A stretch of DNA of 64,000 nucleotides from Lysinibacillus fusiformis. GTDB lineage: Bacteria > Bacillota > Bacilli > Bacillales_A > Planococcaceae. Position numbers and translations under genes: made by a program. Every line of letters begins with the position of its first letter. Position 1 is the first letter of the stretch. Shown piece after piece: positions 38,825 to 47,477 of the stretch. Location of the stretch: contig NZ_CP041696.1 in NCBI RefSeq assembly GCF_007362955.1, forward strand, positions 1,116,001 through 1,180,000, written 5' to 3'. A model generated the notes under the pieces. The model worked only from the letters and a program-made list of their open reading frames with translations. It ran no database searches and was not told where the DNA came from.

Positions 38825-39572
38825 CTACTTGCCCTCCTCCTAGTAAGCTCAATACATTTAATATACGTTGGAAAAACATTTGACGGCGATCATCCTTATA
38901 AATTTCGTTGAAAAACTCTCCGTCCTTTATGAATAACACACGGTCACAATAACTTGCTGCAATTGGATCATGCGTCACCATCACAATCGTCGTTTGTTTC
39001 TCTTTATTAATCTTCGTTAATAGTTCAAGTACATCGCGAGATGAGTTAGAATCTAGATTCCCTGTTGGCTCATCTGCTAAAATGAGGCTTGGATTGTGGA
39101 TAAGTGCACGGCCGATAGCTGTTCTCTGTGCCTGTCCTCCGGAAATTTCATTCGGTCTTTTATGCAGGAAGGAAGTCAGGTCAAGCTTTTCCACAATACT
39201 TGCAAGTCGCTCCTCCATTACCTCTAATGGTTGCTGATCCAATGTTAACGGTAACACAATATTTTCTTCCACGGTCAGCATATGCAATAGATTAAAGTCC
39301 TGGAAAATAAATCCAAGTTGACGCCGTCTAAAATAGGCAAGTTCTGTTGCGTTTAACTTATGGGGATTCATACCATCTAAAATTATTTCTCCACTTGTTG
39401 GTTCATCAATAGTAGAGACAATATTTAATAATGTGGTTTTCCCACTTCCTGATGGCCCCATTACTGCTAAAAACTCACCATTCTCAACTTCAAAGTCTAA
39501 TTGATTTAGCGCACGATGAGTTACCTTCCCCTCATACACCTTTGTAACATCTTTTATTTGTAAAATAGGCAT
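38796..39572 (-). CDS. BceA-like ABC transporter ATP-binding protein
   Basis: The 258-residue ATPase of the MacB/LolD/BceA group has Walker A GPSGSGKTT, FQDFNLLH as Q-loop, signature ISGGQAQR, Walker B LILADEP and the switch histidine in MVTHD. With the permease it forms a Bce-type resistance pump whose ATP-driven cycle controls the kinase. It is 12 bp after the CxCxxC protein gene and overlaps the permease start. Confidence 0.93.
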   Translation of the reverse strand: MPILQIKDVTKVYEGKVTHRALNQLDFEVENGEFLAVMGPSGSGKTTLLNIVSTIDEPTSGEIILDGMNPHKLNATELAYFRRRQLGFIFQDFNLLHMLTVEENIVLPLTLDQQPLEVMEERLASIVEKLDLTSFLHKRPNEISGGQAQRTAIGRALIHNPSLILADEPTGNLDSNSSRDVLELLTKINKEKQTTIVMVTHDPIAASYCDRVLFIKDGEFFNEIYKDDRRQMFFQRILNVLSLLGGGQVGDLSTIRLP

Positions 39573-39584
39573 ACCTTATTCACC

Positions 39585-40016
39585 TTATTTCTCGATTAAT
39601 TCTATAGACTCCGGTAATTGCCATTGCAATACAACTTCAAAGCCTATATGAATATGCGGCTCAGTATCTAATTTTGGCTTTTGGTCATCCTTTTCGATGA
39701 GACTAAAACAATGCGCTCCAACGACTTTATCCCAGGCTTCAAGTTCGCCAGCAATAATTTCACCACAAATCGTATAATGACCACTATACATCACTTGCTC
39801 CCCTTCTACAGGAAAGGCATTAATGGCACTTGGCTTATGTATATCTAAACCAAGGACATTACAAAAATGTAGCACCTCTTTATCAAGTGCAAGACTTGCC
39901 TTACGAAAATTTTTACAATACTGACAATCACAAACTTCTGTAACATCCTCGTACATAGCTGCGGTTTTTTCAACTTCAATATTTAATAACCAATCTTCAA
40001 TGCGAACTTCTTTCAT
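39585..40016 (-). CDS. Unrecognised CxCxxC protein inside the Bce-like operon
   Basis: I do not recognise a named family. The 143-residue protein has no signal peptide or membrane helix. A motif Cys-Asp-Cys-x2-Cys-Lys-Asn-Phe lies near residues 29-37, and further Cys and His residues occur in HYTICGE, GAHCFS and PHIHIGFEV. This looks like a metal or disulfide site. It overlaps the kinase stop by 4 bp and precedes the ATPase by 12 bp, so it is translated as part of the module. The usual bceRSAB operon has no such gene. A cytoplasmic accessory to signalling is possible. Confidence 0.75.
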   Translation of the reverse strand: MKEVRIEDWLLNIEVEKTAAMYEDVTEVCDCQYCKNFRKASLALDKEVLHFCNVLGLDIHKPSAINAFPVEGEQVMYSGHYTICGEIIAGELEAWDKVVGAHCFSLIEKDDQKPKLDTEPHIHIGFEVVLQWQLPESIELIEK

Positions 40017-41011
40017 TCTTGCTCCCCCTTATTGGTAAATGTGACTGTAATAACCGTACCTTTTCCTACTTCGGACGTAATGTCTAGCTCATGACCGAGC
40101 TTTTCGCATATTTCATTGGCTAAATATAAGCCCATCCCTGTCGATTCCCCAGTCTTACGTCCGTTTTCACCAGTAAAAAAGGCTTTTGTCACACGAGATA
40201 GATCGGAAGCAGGAATACCAATGCCCTCATCACAGATTGCTAGCTGAATGTATTCATCTTTTTTAATGGCAGAAATCACTATTTTTTTATTCGCTTCAAA
40301 TGTATACTTCACCGCATTTGTTACGAATTGTCCGATAATAAAACGAAGCCATTTAGAATCGCTCGCTACAATGATGTCATCCTCAATATGAATTTCAGGA
40401 AAAACTCGTTTCGTAATAAATAAACGTTTATTCTCATTAACAGTTGCAGTGACAATTGTTTTTAATGCAATCTGTTCTACTTGCATGTCCTCTTCGAAGT
40501 TTTCCAATCGTGCATTAACAAGTACCATGTCCAAGCCCCTTCGCAAACGATCGATTTCCTCTTGCACATTCTTTTTGTCTAGTGGGCGGTCATCTTGCAA
40601 TAACAATTCAATAACAGAAATGGGTGTTTTCATTTGGTGCACCCATTGATTCATAAACTGATCGTGCCGCTTTTGACTTGCATACAACGAATGAAGTTCA
40701 TGCTGATACAGTCGATAGAGTTCATGCATATATTTTTCTGTCTGTACAGCCTCAGGCGTTTTGGCATTTTTTTGAAGACCATCTTCCATCGTCTTTGGAA
40801 GTTGCGATATTTTCATCAAATAACTTTGCCGCATTAAATAGCGCACAAGTAAAAACGAACACAACAACACAACACTAATACTGACAGAATATATAGCAGT
40901 ATCGACATTCCGAAAGCCATCTAGCCAGTACAACACCATAATAAAACCAACTAATAATAGCTGAAAAATAAAAAATGAGGCATAATCTCTCAAAAATAAT
41001 TTCCAACTCAT
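40013..41011 (-). CDS. Intramembrane-sensing histidine kinase (BceS-like)
   Basis: The 332-residue kinase has two membrane helices (about 12-30 and 38-57) joined by only about 7 residues outside. It has no sensor domain or HAMP, the hallmark of BceS-type kinases that read the state of their transporter. The phosphoacceptor is His125 in WVHQMKTP. The ATPase boxes are NAVKYT (N), DEGIGI (G1) and GMGLYL (G2). Its start overlaps the regulator stop by 1 bp. Confidence 0.93.
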   Translation of the reverse strand: MSWKLFLRDYASFFIFQLLLVGFIMVLYWLDGFRNVDTAIYSVSISVVLLCSFLLVRYLMRQSYLMKISQLPKTMEDGLQKNAKTPEAVQTEKYMHELYRLYQHELHSLYASQKRHDQFMNQWVHQMKTPISVIELLLQDDRPLDKKNVQEEIDRLRRGLDMVLVNARLENFEEDMQVEQIALKTIVTATVNENKRLFITKRVFPEIHIEDDIIVASDSKWLRFIIGQFVTNAVKYTFEANKKIVISAIKKDEYIQLAICDEGIGIPASDLSRVTKAFFTGENGRKTGESTGMGLYLANEICEKLGHELDITSEVGKGTVITVTFTNKGEQE

Positions 41012-41715
41012 TACAGCTCACCCGCGCTTAAAATGAAGCGGTATCCAGCTCCACGAACTGTTTCTATCGTGGACAAAATATGATAATCAGCTAATTTTTT
41101 ACGTACTCGCGTCATATTTACATTCAATGTATTTTCATCTACAAACGCCTGATCGTCCCAAAGTTCCTCCAGCAATTGTTCACGTGTTACTACTTTTGGT
41201 GCCTGTCCCATTAAAAGCTCTAGAATGATACACTCTTTCTTTTGTAATGGAATTTCTAAATCATTTTTATGCAGCTCCATACGTTCCAAATGTAATACAA
41301 GCTGTCCTTGCTTTATCGTCCGTTCTTCTTGTCTTGCAGCATATTCACCATATGTACGGCGCAAGTGACTTCGGATTTTAGCTAACACAATTTCATAATT
41401 GAATGGCTTTGTAATAAAATCATCACCGCCATTTTCAAGCGCAAAAATTTGGTCCATTTCGCCAGAACGCGCCGAAATGAAAATGATTGGACAAGTTGTA
41501 TATTGACGCAACTGACGACACCAATAGTAGCCGTCATATGCTGGTAAATTTATATCAAGCAATACCATATGTGGATTAAAAGCCTTAAACTCTTCAATGA
41601 GATGATCAAATTCCTGGATTGTTTCAACTTCGTATTGATATTTTCTAAGTGTTTCTGCGAGCAATGATGCAATCTTTACATCATCTTCAACAATAAATAT
41701 CCGATGCTTTTCCAT
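41011..41715 (-). CDS. OmpR-family response regulator (BceR-like)
   Basis: The protein has an N-terminal receiver (acidic pair in VEDD, phosphoacceptor aspartate in LLDINLP, about residue 54, and Lys in TKPF). A C-terminal OmpR winged helix follows (ENTLNVNMTRVRKKL, IETVRGAGYRF). It should activate this operon when the BceAB-type pump meets its peptide. The frame begins at a GTG at 41721, but ATG at 41715 has AGGAG seven bases upstream and gives 234 residues. It is first in the operon. Confidence 0.93.
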   Translation of the reverse strand: MEKHRIFIVEDDVKIASLLAETLRKYQYEVETIQEFDHLIEEFKAFNPHMVLLDINLPAYDGYYWCRQLRQYTTCPIIFISARSGEMDQIFALENGGDDFITKPFNYEIVLAKIRSHLRRTYGEYAARQEERTIKQGQLVLHLERMELHKNDLEIPLQKKECIILELLMGQAPKVVTREQLLEELWDDQAFVDENTLNVNMTRVRKKLADYHILSTIETVRGAGYRFILSAGEL

Positions 41716-41747
41716 ATCCACACTCCTTTCTCTCTATATATTGTACC

Positions 41748-41788
41748 AAAAAAAGGTTCGTCGACATAATTGCCGACGAACCTTTTTT
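41748..41788 (-). terminator. Terminator between lplJ and the Bce-like operon
   Basis: AAAAGGTTCGTCG (41751-41763) pairs with CGACGAACCTTTT (41774-41786), with A- and T-runs on both sides. It ends lplJ transcription. A TACAAT-like -10 for the regulator gene follows directly. Confidence 0.85.
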
Positions 41789-41971
41789 CTGTTGCGTCTG
41801 TCATGTGACTGCTACATATTTCTACCAGGGGGGAAATGTGGACTAGCCTAAAATTTCTACACTGATAGATGGTAGCTGTCAGCCGCAAACTGTTGGAACG
41901 AAAGTCTGCAGCAATATCCATAAAATATTTTTAAAGGCAAGGGCGTTAGTCAATTCCCTCTGTATCTTTTC

Positions 41972-42964
41972 TTAATAAATTAATTGTAACAACTCTTCTG
42001 TTGTGACACCACCAAAGTATTTTGGAATATCTATGTCTGCTAATGCTTCAGCAATTGCTGTCCGATCATAGTTAGTACCAACTAAGCGTTGTTCTACATC
42101 TTCCATATCGCCTATACCGAAGAAATCACCAAAAATATGGGCTTCTTCAATAATGCCGTGATTCACTTCCAAGCGAATATCGATGCCCCCTGTTGGGAAA
42201 CGATGTGTTTTTTGAATATTAAAGCGTGGAGATTTCCCGTAATTCCATTCCCACGTTTGATATCTTTCTGCCGATAAATTATGGATATTCGTCCAATCTT
42301 CCTCTGTCAGTTCATAAAAGCGAATATTCTCTTCGCCCCCGAAGATGGATTTTAAAATTTCTAATCGGAATTCCTCAACCGTCATCTGTTCTTTTAAGAA
42401 CTCAGAAATATTTGCTACACGTGAGCGAATCGATTTAATGCCCTTTGATTCGATCTTATCTTTTTTAACTTTTAACGCAGAAACCACAGCGTCAATTTCT
42501 GTATCAAACATTAATGTTCCATGACTAAACATACGACCTTTTGTAGAAAACTGCGCGTTTCCAGATACTTTGCGTCCTTCCGCTAAAATATCATTACGAC
42601 CCGATAATTCTGAATTGACACCTAATTTTGCAAGTGCATCAACAACTGGCTGTGTGAATTTTTTATAATTCATAAAGCTATCGCCATCATCTTTCGTAAT
42701 AAAACTGAAGTTTAGGTTGCCAAGATCATGGTACACAGCACCACCACCTGAAAGACGACGAACCACAATGATGCTATTATCCTCCACATAATCTGTATTA
42801 ATTTCTTCAATTGTATTTTGATTTTTTCCAATAATGATGGACGGCTGGTTTATGTAAAATAGCAACACTGGCTCCTTTTCAACGTCCATTGTCTTTAATA
42901 AATACTCCTCAATCGCAAGGTTAATGCGTGGGTCATGAATCCCTTTATTGTCAACGAAAATCAT
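41972..42964 (-). CDS. lplJ: Lipoate-protein ligase
   Basis: The 330-residue LplA/LplJ-type ligase adenylates lipoate and attaches it to lysine of the E2 and GcvH domains. RRLSGGGAVYHDLGNLNFSF and the SGRNDILAEGRKVSGNAQ segment with the catalytic lysine are present. The C-terminal accessory domain follows (about 245-330). The neighbour yhfH and nearby lcfB (yhfL) reproduce the B. subtilis yhf region, where lplJ is yhfJ. A good ribosome binding site (GAAGGAGGAAACGCG) precedes the ATG. Confidence 0.96.
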   Translation of the reverse strand: MIFVDNKGIHDPRINLAIEEYLLKTMDVEKEPVLLFYINQPSIIIGKNQNTIEEINTDYVEDNSIIVVRRLSGGGAVYHDLGNLNFSFITKDDGDSFMNYKKFTQPVVDALAKLGVNSELSGRNDILAEGRKVSGNAQFSTKGRMFSHGTLMFDTEIDAVVSALKVKKDKIESKGIKSIRSRVANISEFLKEQMTVEEFRLEILKSIFGGEENIRFYELTEEDWTNIHNLSAERYQTWEWNYGKSPRFNIQKTHRFPTGGIDIRLEVNHGIIEEAHIFGDFFGIGDMEDVEQRLVGTNYDRTAIAEALADIDIPKYFGGVTTEELLQLIY

Positions 42965-43106
42965 ATCGCGTTTCCTCCTTCACAAAATATCCATATTTAT
43001 TTTAACGTAAATTAGGCATTTTGTGTTGACGAAACGCATCTGTTATAATACACTAAGAAATATCAAAACAGTAATAGTACAGATGAACTTAAAGGAGGAG
43101 TCCACA

Positions 43107-43232
43107 ATGTTAGAAAACGTAGTTGAATTTTTCAAGAATTTACCCGCAAAGCAATGCACTGAATGTGGTGAAAAAATCGAAGAACAAAGCGAATGCTACA
43201 GCAACACTTGTGAAAAATGTAACTGCCTATAA
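43107..43232 (+). CDS. yhfH: Small zinc-ribbon-like protein YhfH
   Basis: This 41-residue protein begins at ATG 43107, seven bases after AAAGGAGGAG. It has two pairs of cysteines (Cys17-x2-Cys20 and Cys35-x2-Cys38, with Cys29 and Cys40 in addition), as in a minimal zinc ribbon (LPAKQCTECGEKIEEQ). It resembles B. subtilis YhfH, encoded next to lplJ. Function is unknown. It is divergent from lplJ and has its own terminator at 43341. Confidence 0.85.
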   Translation: MLENVVEFFKNLPAKQCTECGEKIEEQSECYSNTCEKCNCL

Positions 43233-43340
43233 GCATTTGCCTATTCTGTAATAGTCATATACGTGCCCCACACGTAATAATTATGACACTACTCATCGTA
43301 TTTTTGATGAACCCTTAATTAAATCTCTTACACTTACGAA

Positions 43341-43379
43341 ACAGTAGCTGATACGCTCATATCAGCTGCTGTTTTTTTA
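43341..43379 (+). terminator. yhfH terminator
   Basis: ACAGTAGCTGAT (43341-43352) pairs with ATCAGCTGCTGT (43361-43372), followed by TTTTTTT. Confidence 0.85.
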
Positions 43380-43478
43380 TGGATTCTTTTTATTTATCGT
43401 AAAATATATAAAGGGTAGGTGTGAATCGGAAAGAATGAAAAACTCAGAAGAACAATAACATTAGTTGTTTGGCGTGCA

Positions 43479-43592
43479 GGCGGCGACTCCTTGGTGGACA
43501 AACGAACAGCTGAAACCCCGCAGGAGCGTTAGCGACGAGGAGGCTCAAGGTTCGCCCCCCAGGAAAGCGTCTGCTGAAACGGAAATCAACGG
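43479..43592. repeat. GC-rich repeat related to the core of the 300-bp element
   Basis: It starts GGCGGCGACTCCT and ends GGAAATCAACGG, with the inner landmarks GAGGCTCAAGG and CCCAGGAAAGCGTC. The same skeleton appears in diverged form at 33964-34053 and 43748-43837 inside the two 300-bp elements. It is not coding. This copy lies just outside element copy 2. Confidence 0.8.
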
Positions 43593-43604
43593 CATCGAAG
43601 AAAG

Positions 43605-43903
43605 AGGCTGGGACATAACTTTAAATTTTAAGAAAGAGGAGCAAAGGCGTTATTAAATTTTTGCTATCTAAAAATGAAGAAAATTTAGACGTTCTTCCTT
43701 TTGGAATAAATAAGATTCAGAAGTGAGTACTAGTTGATGGTAGCGAAGGCGGCGACTCCTGGGGAATTAGCGTGACACCTGAGACGACAGGCTCAGGCCA
43801 CGCCCCCGGAAAGCGTCCGCCGTAGCGGACATCAACGCTTACAACAAAAAAGTGTTAGATCGACAGCAGTCAATCTAACACTTTTTCTCTTTTGTCCCAG
43901 CCT
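43605..43903. repeat. Dispersed 300-bp element with inverted termini, copy 2
   Basis: The element starts AGGCTGGGACA (43605-43615) and ends TGTCCCAGCCT (43893-43903), a perfect terminal inverted repeat of 11 bp. Its interior matches copy 1 (33820-34121) almost base for base. It lies between the convergent genes yhfH and yhgE. There is no transposase, so it would be a non-autonomous or REP-like unit. Confidence 0.92.
43846..43885 (-). terminator. Terminator inside element copy 2, serving yhgE
   Basis: AAAAAGTGTTAGAT pairs with ATCTAACACTTTTT with runs of A and T on both sides, the same hairpin as in copy 1. It lies about 87 bp after the yhgE stop. Confidence 0.85.
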
Positions 43904-43971
43904 CTAAAATTCATTTTATGGACTTTTTTCAGTGCCCTCCCATGATCACGGTGAGCGCAATAATTCTATTT

Positions 43972-46173
43972 TTATTTCTCTTCGGCTACTTTTGAGTAAC
44001 GTCTTGTGTGTAATAGCATGAAATAACCGAAAGTAATAGCTAAGAAAACAGCCATATATCCAAATAACATACCATAGTTTTGCCATAAGTAAGTCATATC
44101 ACCTGTGGATATACTTGCCTTGAATGCCTGAACTGAATAAGTCATCGGTAATAATTTATTAAATATTTGTAATGGTTCTGGAATCAATTCAAGTGGGAAT
44201 GTACCTGCACTTGTTGTAAGTTGTAAAATTAATACAACAATTGCCATGAATCGGCCTGGATCACCGAAAATGGAAACAAGCATTTGAATTAAACCTAGGT
44301 AAACAAAGCTTGTTAATAGCGCTGAAAGTATGAAATATCCTAAGTTTTGCACTTCAAGACCTAAGCCCCATTTTACAATACCAACTGTTAATAAAGATTG
44401 AATCAATCCGACAACTGCTAATACAGTCACTTTACTTGTAAACCATGATACGCCATTTTTCGGACGAATCGCTGGTTCAACAAGTGGGAACACAATTGAA
44501 ATTAGTAATGCACCAACGAATAAACCAAGTGAGATAAAGTAAGGTGAGAAACCTGTACCGTAGTTTGGTACATGATTCACAGATTCTTTATCGACTTCTA
44601 CTGGGCTACCGACCATATCATATGTGTCGTCATTAGCATGTACCTCATTTGCTTTTTCACTTGCTTCGCCTAATTTACTTGATAAGGTTGCTGTGCCATC
44701 TGCAAGTTCAGTTGAGCCTTCTGCTAATGTCGAAGAACCATCTGCTAACTCCCCAGATTTGGACGCAAGCGTTGTTGTTCCTTCGTTTAATGTTGTTGTG
44801 CCAGTTGCTAATTCATTTAAACCAGATGCCAATGTTTTCGATCCAGCTACTGCTGTATTTACACCAGCATTTAATTCGCCTAGTTTATTGGCAAGTGTTG
44901 CGTTACCAGTCTGTAAATTTTTTGCACCTTCAATTAATGCATTACTTTTTGCTGATAATGAATTGGCACCTGCTAAGACATCTGCTTGACCTGCTGCAAT
45001 TTGTGTTGCACCAGAATTTACTTGGTTCGCACCAGCCTGTAATTTTTCCGTACCGCTAGCTATAGAATTTATGCCGGTATGCACACTTGCACTACCTGCT
45101 TGTAACTCTGCAAGTGTTTGTTTTAATGCCGCCGCTTGCTCTTCTGGCATTGAAGCAATGGCACTTTGTAATTGAGCTGTTAAAGCCGTGATACCTGCTT
45201 CTACTTTAGCTGAGCCAGTTGTTAACTGATTAGCTGCACCGTTTAATGTACCAGCACTCTCAGCAACAGAAGCTGCACCAGCAACGATTTGTTGTTGTTT
45301 TTCAGTTATCGTTGTAAGACCTGCTTCTACCTTAGCTACACCTTGCGTATATTGTGATAGGCCTTGTTCAAGACTTGTTGCACCTGTTGCTGCTTGTTGT
45401 GCACCTTTTTGTAGCTGCACTGTACCATCTTGTAATTTCACAAGACCAGTTGATAATTCAGTAGCGCCAGTTGCCGCTTGACCAGCACCTTTTGTTATTT
45501 TGTCTGTACCATTAGAAAGTTCGATTGTACTTGATGCTAGTTGCTCCAGATAGCCTTTTAAATCTTTGGCTCCGTTCGCCACTTTTTGTGCACCTTCATC
45601 TAGCTTATTGGAACCATCAGCTGCTTCTGTAAAGCCATCACCTAATGTTGTAATGGAATCAAATAATTTTTCTGCATATGTAGCAGAAACTTGTGAATTT
45701 ACTTCTGCACGTACACGATCCATTGCTGTTTCACCAATTTGTGCACCAAGGAAGTTTAAGCCTTCATTTGGAATATAATTGATGACTAGTTTAGAAGGTT
45801 TGTCATCTAATAAAGTTGTTGCATGGTCAGAAAAATTTGTTGGGATTTCAAGGATCATGTAATAGTCACGACCATTTAAACCCTTTTCTGCTTCTTCTTT
45901 GGATACTTCGATAAAGTTAAACTGCTCACTATCGACTAGCTTTTCGACTAAGTTATCCCCTAAATCTAACTTAACTCCATCCATTTCAGCACCAGCATCT
46001 TCATTGACTATTGCTACCGGTAAATTAGGCAAGCCTGCATACGGATCCCAAAACGCCCATAAAAACATACCTGCATACATGACAGGGATGAATAATACAG
46101 CGATAATCGAAACAAGCATTTTTCTTGTTTTAAAGATTTTCAGCCATTCAGCTTTAATCATGTTTTTTCTCAC
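43972..46173 (-). CDS. yhgE: YhgE/Pip family membrane protein
   Basis: The 733-residue protein has one N-terminal membrane helix, then a very long extracytoplasmic coiled-coil-like stalk (about 170-530). The stalk is built from heptad-like repeats of the type LxxGxxxLxxG, many containing ATGA or AAGA. Five C-terminal helices of an ABC-2-like core (about 545-725) follow. This is the phage infection protein family (Pip of Lactococcus) and resembles ESX/T7SS EsaA. The natural role is unknown. A TetR regulator (yhgD) lies upstream, and an operator palindrome is just before the start. The gene ends next to the dispersed element. Confidence 0.93.
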   Translation of the reverse strand: MRKNMIKAEWLKIFKTRKMLVSIIAVLFIPVMYAGMFLWAFWDPYAGLPNLPVAIVNEDAGAEMDGVKLDLGDNLVEKLVDSEQFNFIEVSKEEAEKGLNGRDYYMILEIPTNFSDHATTLLDDKPSKLVINYIPNEGLNFLGAQIGETAMDRVRAEVNSQVSATYAEKLFDSITTLGDGFTEAADGSNKLDEGAQKVANGAKDLKGYLEQLASSTIELSNGTDKITKGAGQAATGATELSTGLVKLQDGTVQLQKGAQQAATGATSLEQGLSQYTQGVAKVEAGLTTITEKQQQIVAGAASVAESAGTLNGAANQLTTGSAKVEAGITALTAQLQSAIASMPEEQAAALKQTLAELQAGSASVHTGINSIASGTEKLQAGANQVNSGATQIAAGQADVLAGANSLSAKSNALIEGAKNLQTGNATLANKLGELNAGVNTAVAGSKTLASGLNELATGTTTLNEGTTTLASKSGELADGSSTLAEGSTELADGTATLSSKLGEASEKANEVHANDDTYDMVGSPVEVDKESVNHVPNYGTGFSPYFISLGLFVGALLISIVFPLVEPAIRPKNGVSWFTSKVTVLAVVGLIQSLLTVGIVKWGLGLEVQNLGYFILSALLTSFVYLGLIQMLVSIFGDPGRFMAIVVLILQLTTSAGTFPLELIPEPLQIFNKLLPMTYSVQAFKASISTGDMTYLWQNYGMLFGYMAVFLAITFGYFMLLHTRRYSKVAEEK

Positions 46174-46184
46174 TCCTATACTTT

Positions 46185-46209
46185 TTGACCGAAAACGTCA
46201 TTTGGTCAA
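46185..46209 (-). promoter_or_regulatory. Predicted YhgD operator before yhgE
   Basis: Palindrome TTGACC (46185-46190), 13 bases, GGTCAA (46204-46209). The half-sites read TTGACCGAAAACG and, on the other strand, TTGACCAAATGACG. It lies 12 bp before the yhgE ATG. A related palindrome occurs before the TetR gene. Confidence 0.75.
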
Positions 46210-46264
46210 TTTCCTGCAAAAAAAATCTCAAACCTCACAGTGTGCAAAATTTGTAGATTCTTTC

Positions 46265-46834
46265 TTAAAGAATTAGTCCTCGGAAAATTGTTTCCTTGAA
46301 AAGATTTAGTATCTTTTCCTCCGGGATTTTGTCGTCATGTAACTCATGCCAGTCAACAATAAACGCCAAATACGCCTTTAACAACAGATAGCTTACTAAT
46401 TCGGCATCACAATCTCGTATCTCACCTTTATCAATACGTCTTTGAATTAAAGCTGCTACGTATGATAATATTTCTGACTCGATGCGAACTAGCACTTGTT
46501 TAACTGCTGGAGTGCGTAACTCCTTCTCTTCCTCTATTAACTTCGCAAATAAAAGATGTTTTTCACGGAACTGAAGCATTTTCATTAAAGCATTATGCGC
46601 ATTGTCCATAAAGCTTACTGATGAATCTAACACCGCATCCGCTTCTGCCTTCATCTCTTGTACAAGTGACATAGCAATCTCTTGAAATAAAATCTCTTTA
46701 TTCGCAAAGAATGTATAAATCGTTCCTTTACCGACATTTGCAATTTTCGCTACTTGTTCCATTGTTGTTGCTTTATAGCCAAACAACGTAAAGGATTTTG
46801 CAGCTGCTTCAAGAATTTCCTGCCTACGATCCAT
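46265..46834 (-). CDS. yhgD: TetR-family regulator (YhgD-like)
   Basis: The protein has an N-terminal TetR helix-turn-helix (RRQEILEAAAKSFTLFGYKATTMEQVAKIANVGKGTIYTFF) and a C-terminal ligand or dimer domain. The frame starts at 46867, but ATG at 46834 (MDRRQEIL) has AGGAAAGG nine bases upstream and matches family starts, giving 189 residues. The neighbour yhgE and two similar palindromes suggest it represses both itself and yhgE. Confidence 0.9.
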   Translation of the reverse strand: MDRRQEILEAAAKSFTLFGYKATTMEQVAKIANVGKGTIYTFFANKEILFQEIAMSLVQEMKAEADAVLDSSVSFMDNAHNALMKMLQFREKHLLFAKLIEEEKELRTPAVKQVLVRIESEILSYVAALIQRRIDKGEIRDCDAELVSYLLLKAYLAFIVDWHELHDDKIPEEKILNLFKETIFRGLIL

Positions 46835-46889
46835 TTGTGACATCCTTTCCTGTTGGGTTATATACATCTTTTGTACATGGAAATTAAAG

Positions 46890-46920
46890 TGACCAGAAAA
46901 CCATTTCGGTCATCTGGTCA
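46890..46920 (-). promoter_or_regulatory. Predicted YhgD operator before its own gene
   Basis: TGACCAG (46890-46896) and CTGGTCA (46914-46920) are perfect inverted arms. Inner half-sites TGACCAGAAAACC and TGACCAGATGACC resemble those of the yhgE operator. It lies about 56 bp upstream of the chosen yhgD start. Confidence 0.7.
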
Positions 46921-46955
46921 TTATCATATTCCTATTTTAAAAATAATGCAAGCAT

Positions 46956-47474
46956 TTAATGATGATTTTTTTCATTTTTTTCATCGTCATCTTGCTCTGC
47001 ACCATCCGATGTACCATTGCCATGTTCCATCATGTTATTATTTGCTTTTTCATCCTCTGGTACGATCTGTGTCATATCAGGTGTACCAGCAGTAATTTGC
47101 TGCTTCGGCATATTATGAATGCCATTAGCAGTTGTATGTGCAAACATATAATATACACTGTCATGATCGAACGTTATTGTTGCCTTGTAGACGCCATCTT
47201 TCTCTAAGGTCCCATCAATCATTTGCCCTTCATCACGCTTACCTGATTCCCAAACTTCAAATTCTACGATTGCATCATCAATATTTTCTCCGCCTTGTAC
47301 AACATGAGCCGCCAATTCAATTGGTTCATTTATTGCGACTTCTTTAGGCGTTAAAATATCAACATTCAACATTGCAGGCATTTCTGGTTCCTTCAATGTT
47401 TTTGGTTCTTCCTTATCCCCACACCCCACTAGTAATGCCGGTACCGCGATTAATGCAAATAACCATTTCTTCAT
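46956..47474 (-). CDS. YtkA-like lipoprotein
   Basis: The 172-residue lipoprotein has lipobox LVGC (Cys18), a YtkA/FixH-like immunoglobulin-type beta domain (about 38-130: ILTPKEVAINEPIELAAHV, VEFEVWESGKRDEGQMI, YYMFAHTTANGIH) and a charged, Met/His-rich C-terminal tail. YtkA-like domains occur beside cytochrome oxidase and copper functions, so extracytoplasmic metal handling is plausible. It follows the histidine kinase by 3 bp and is last in a four-gene operon. The specific role is not known. Confidence 0.88.
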   Translation of the reverse strand: MKKWLFALIAVPALLVGCGDKEEPKTLKEPEMPAMLNVDILTPKEVAINEPIELAAHVVQGGENIDDAIVEFEVWESGKRDEGQMIDGTLEKDGVYKATITFDHDSVYYMFAHTTANGIHNMPKQQITAGTPDMTQIVPEDEKANNNMMEHGNGTSDGAEQDDDEKNEKNHH

Positions 47475-47477
47475 CTT

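Noticed and set aside
43465..43656. 63-codon frame across the GC-rich repeat and the start of element copy 2
   Set aside because: It spans repeat boundaries, has no ribosome binding site, and the equivalent region of copy 1 is not open.
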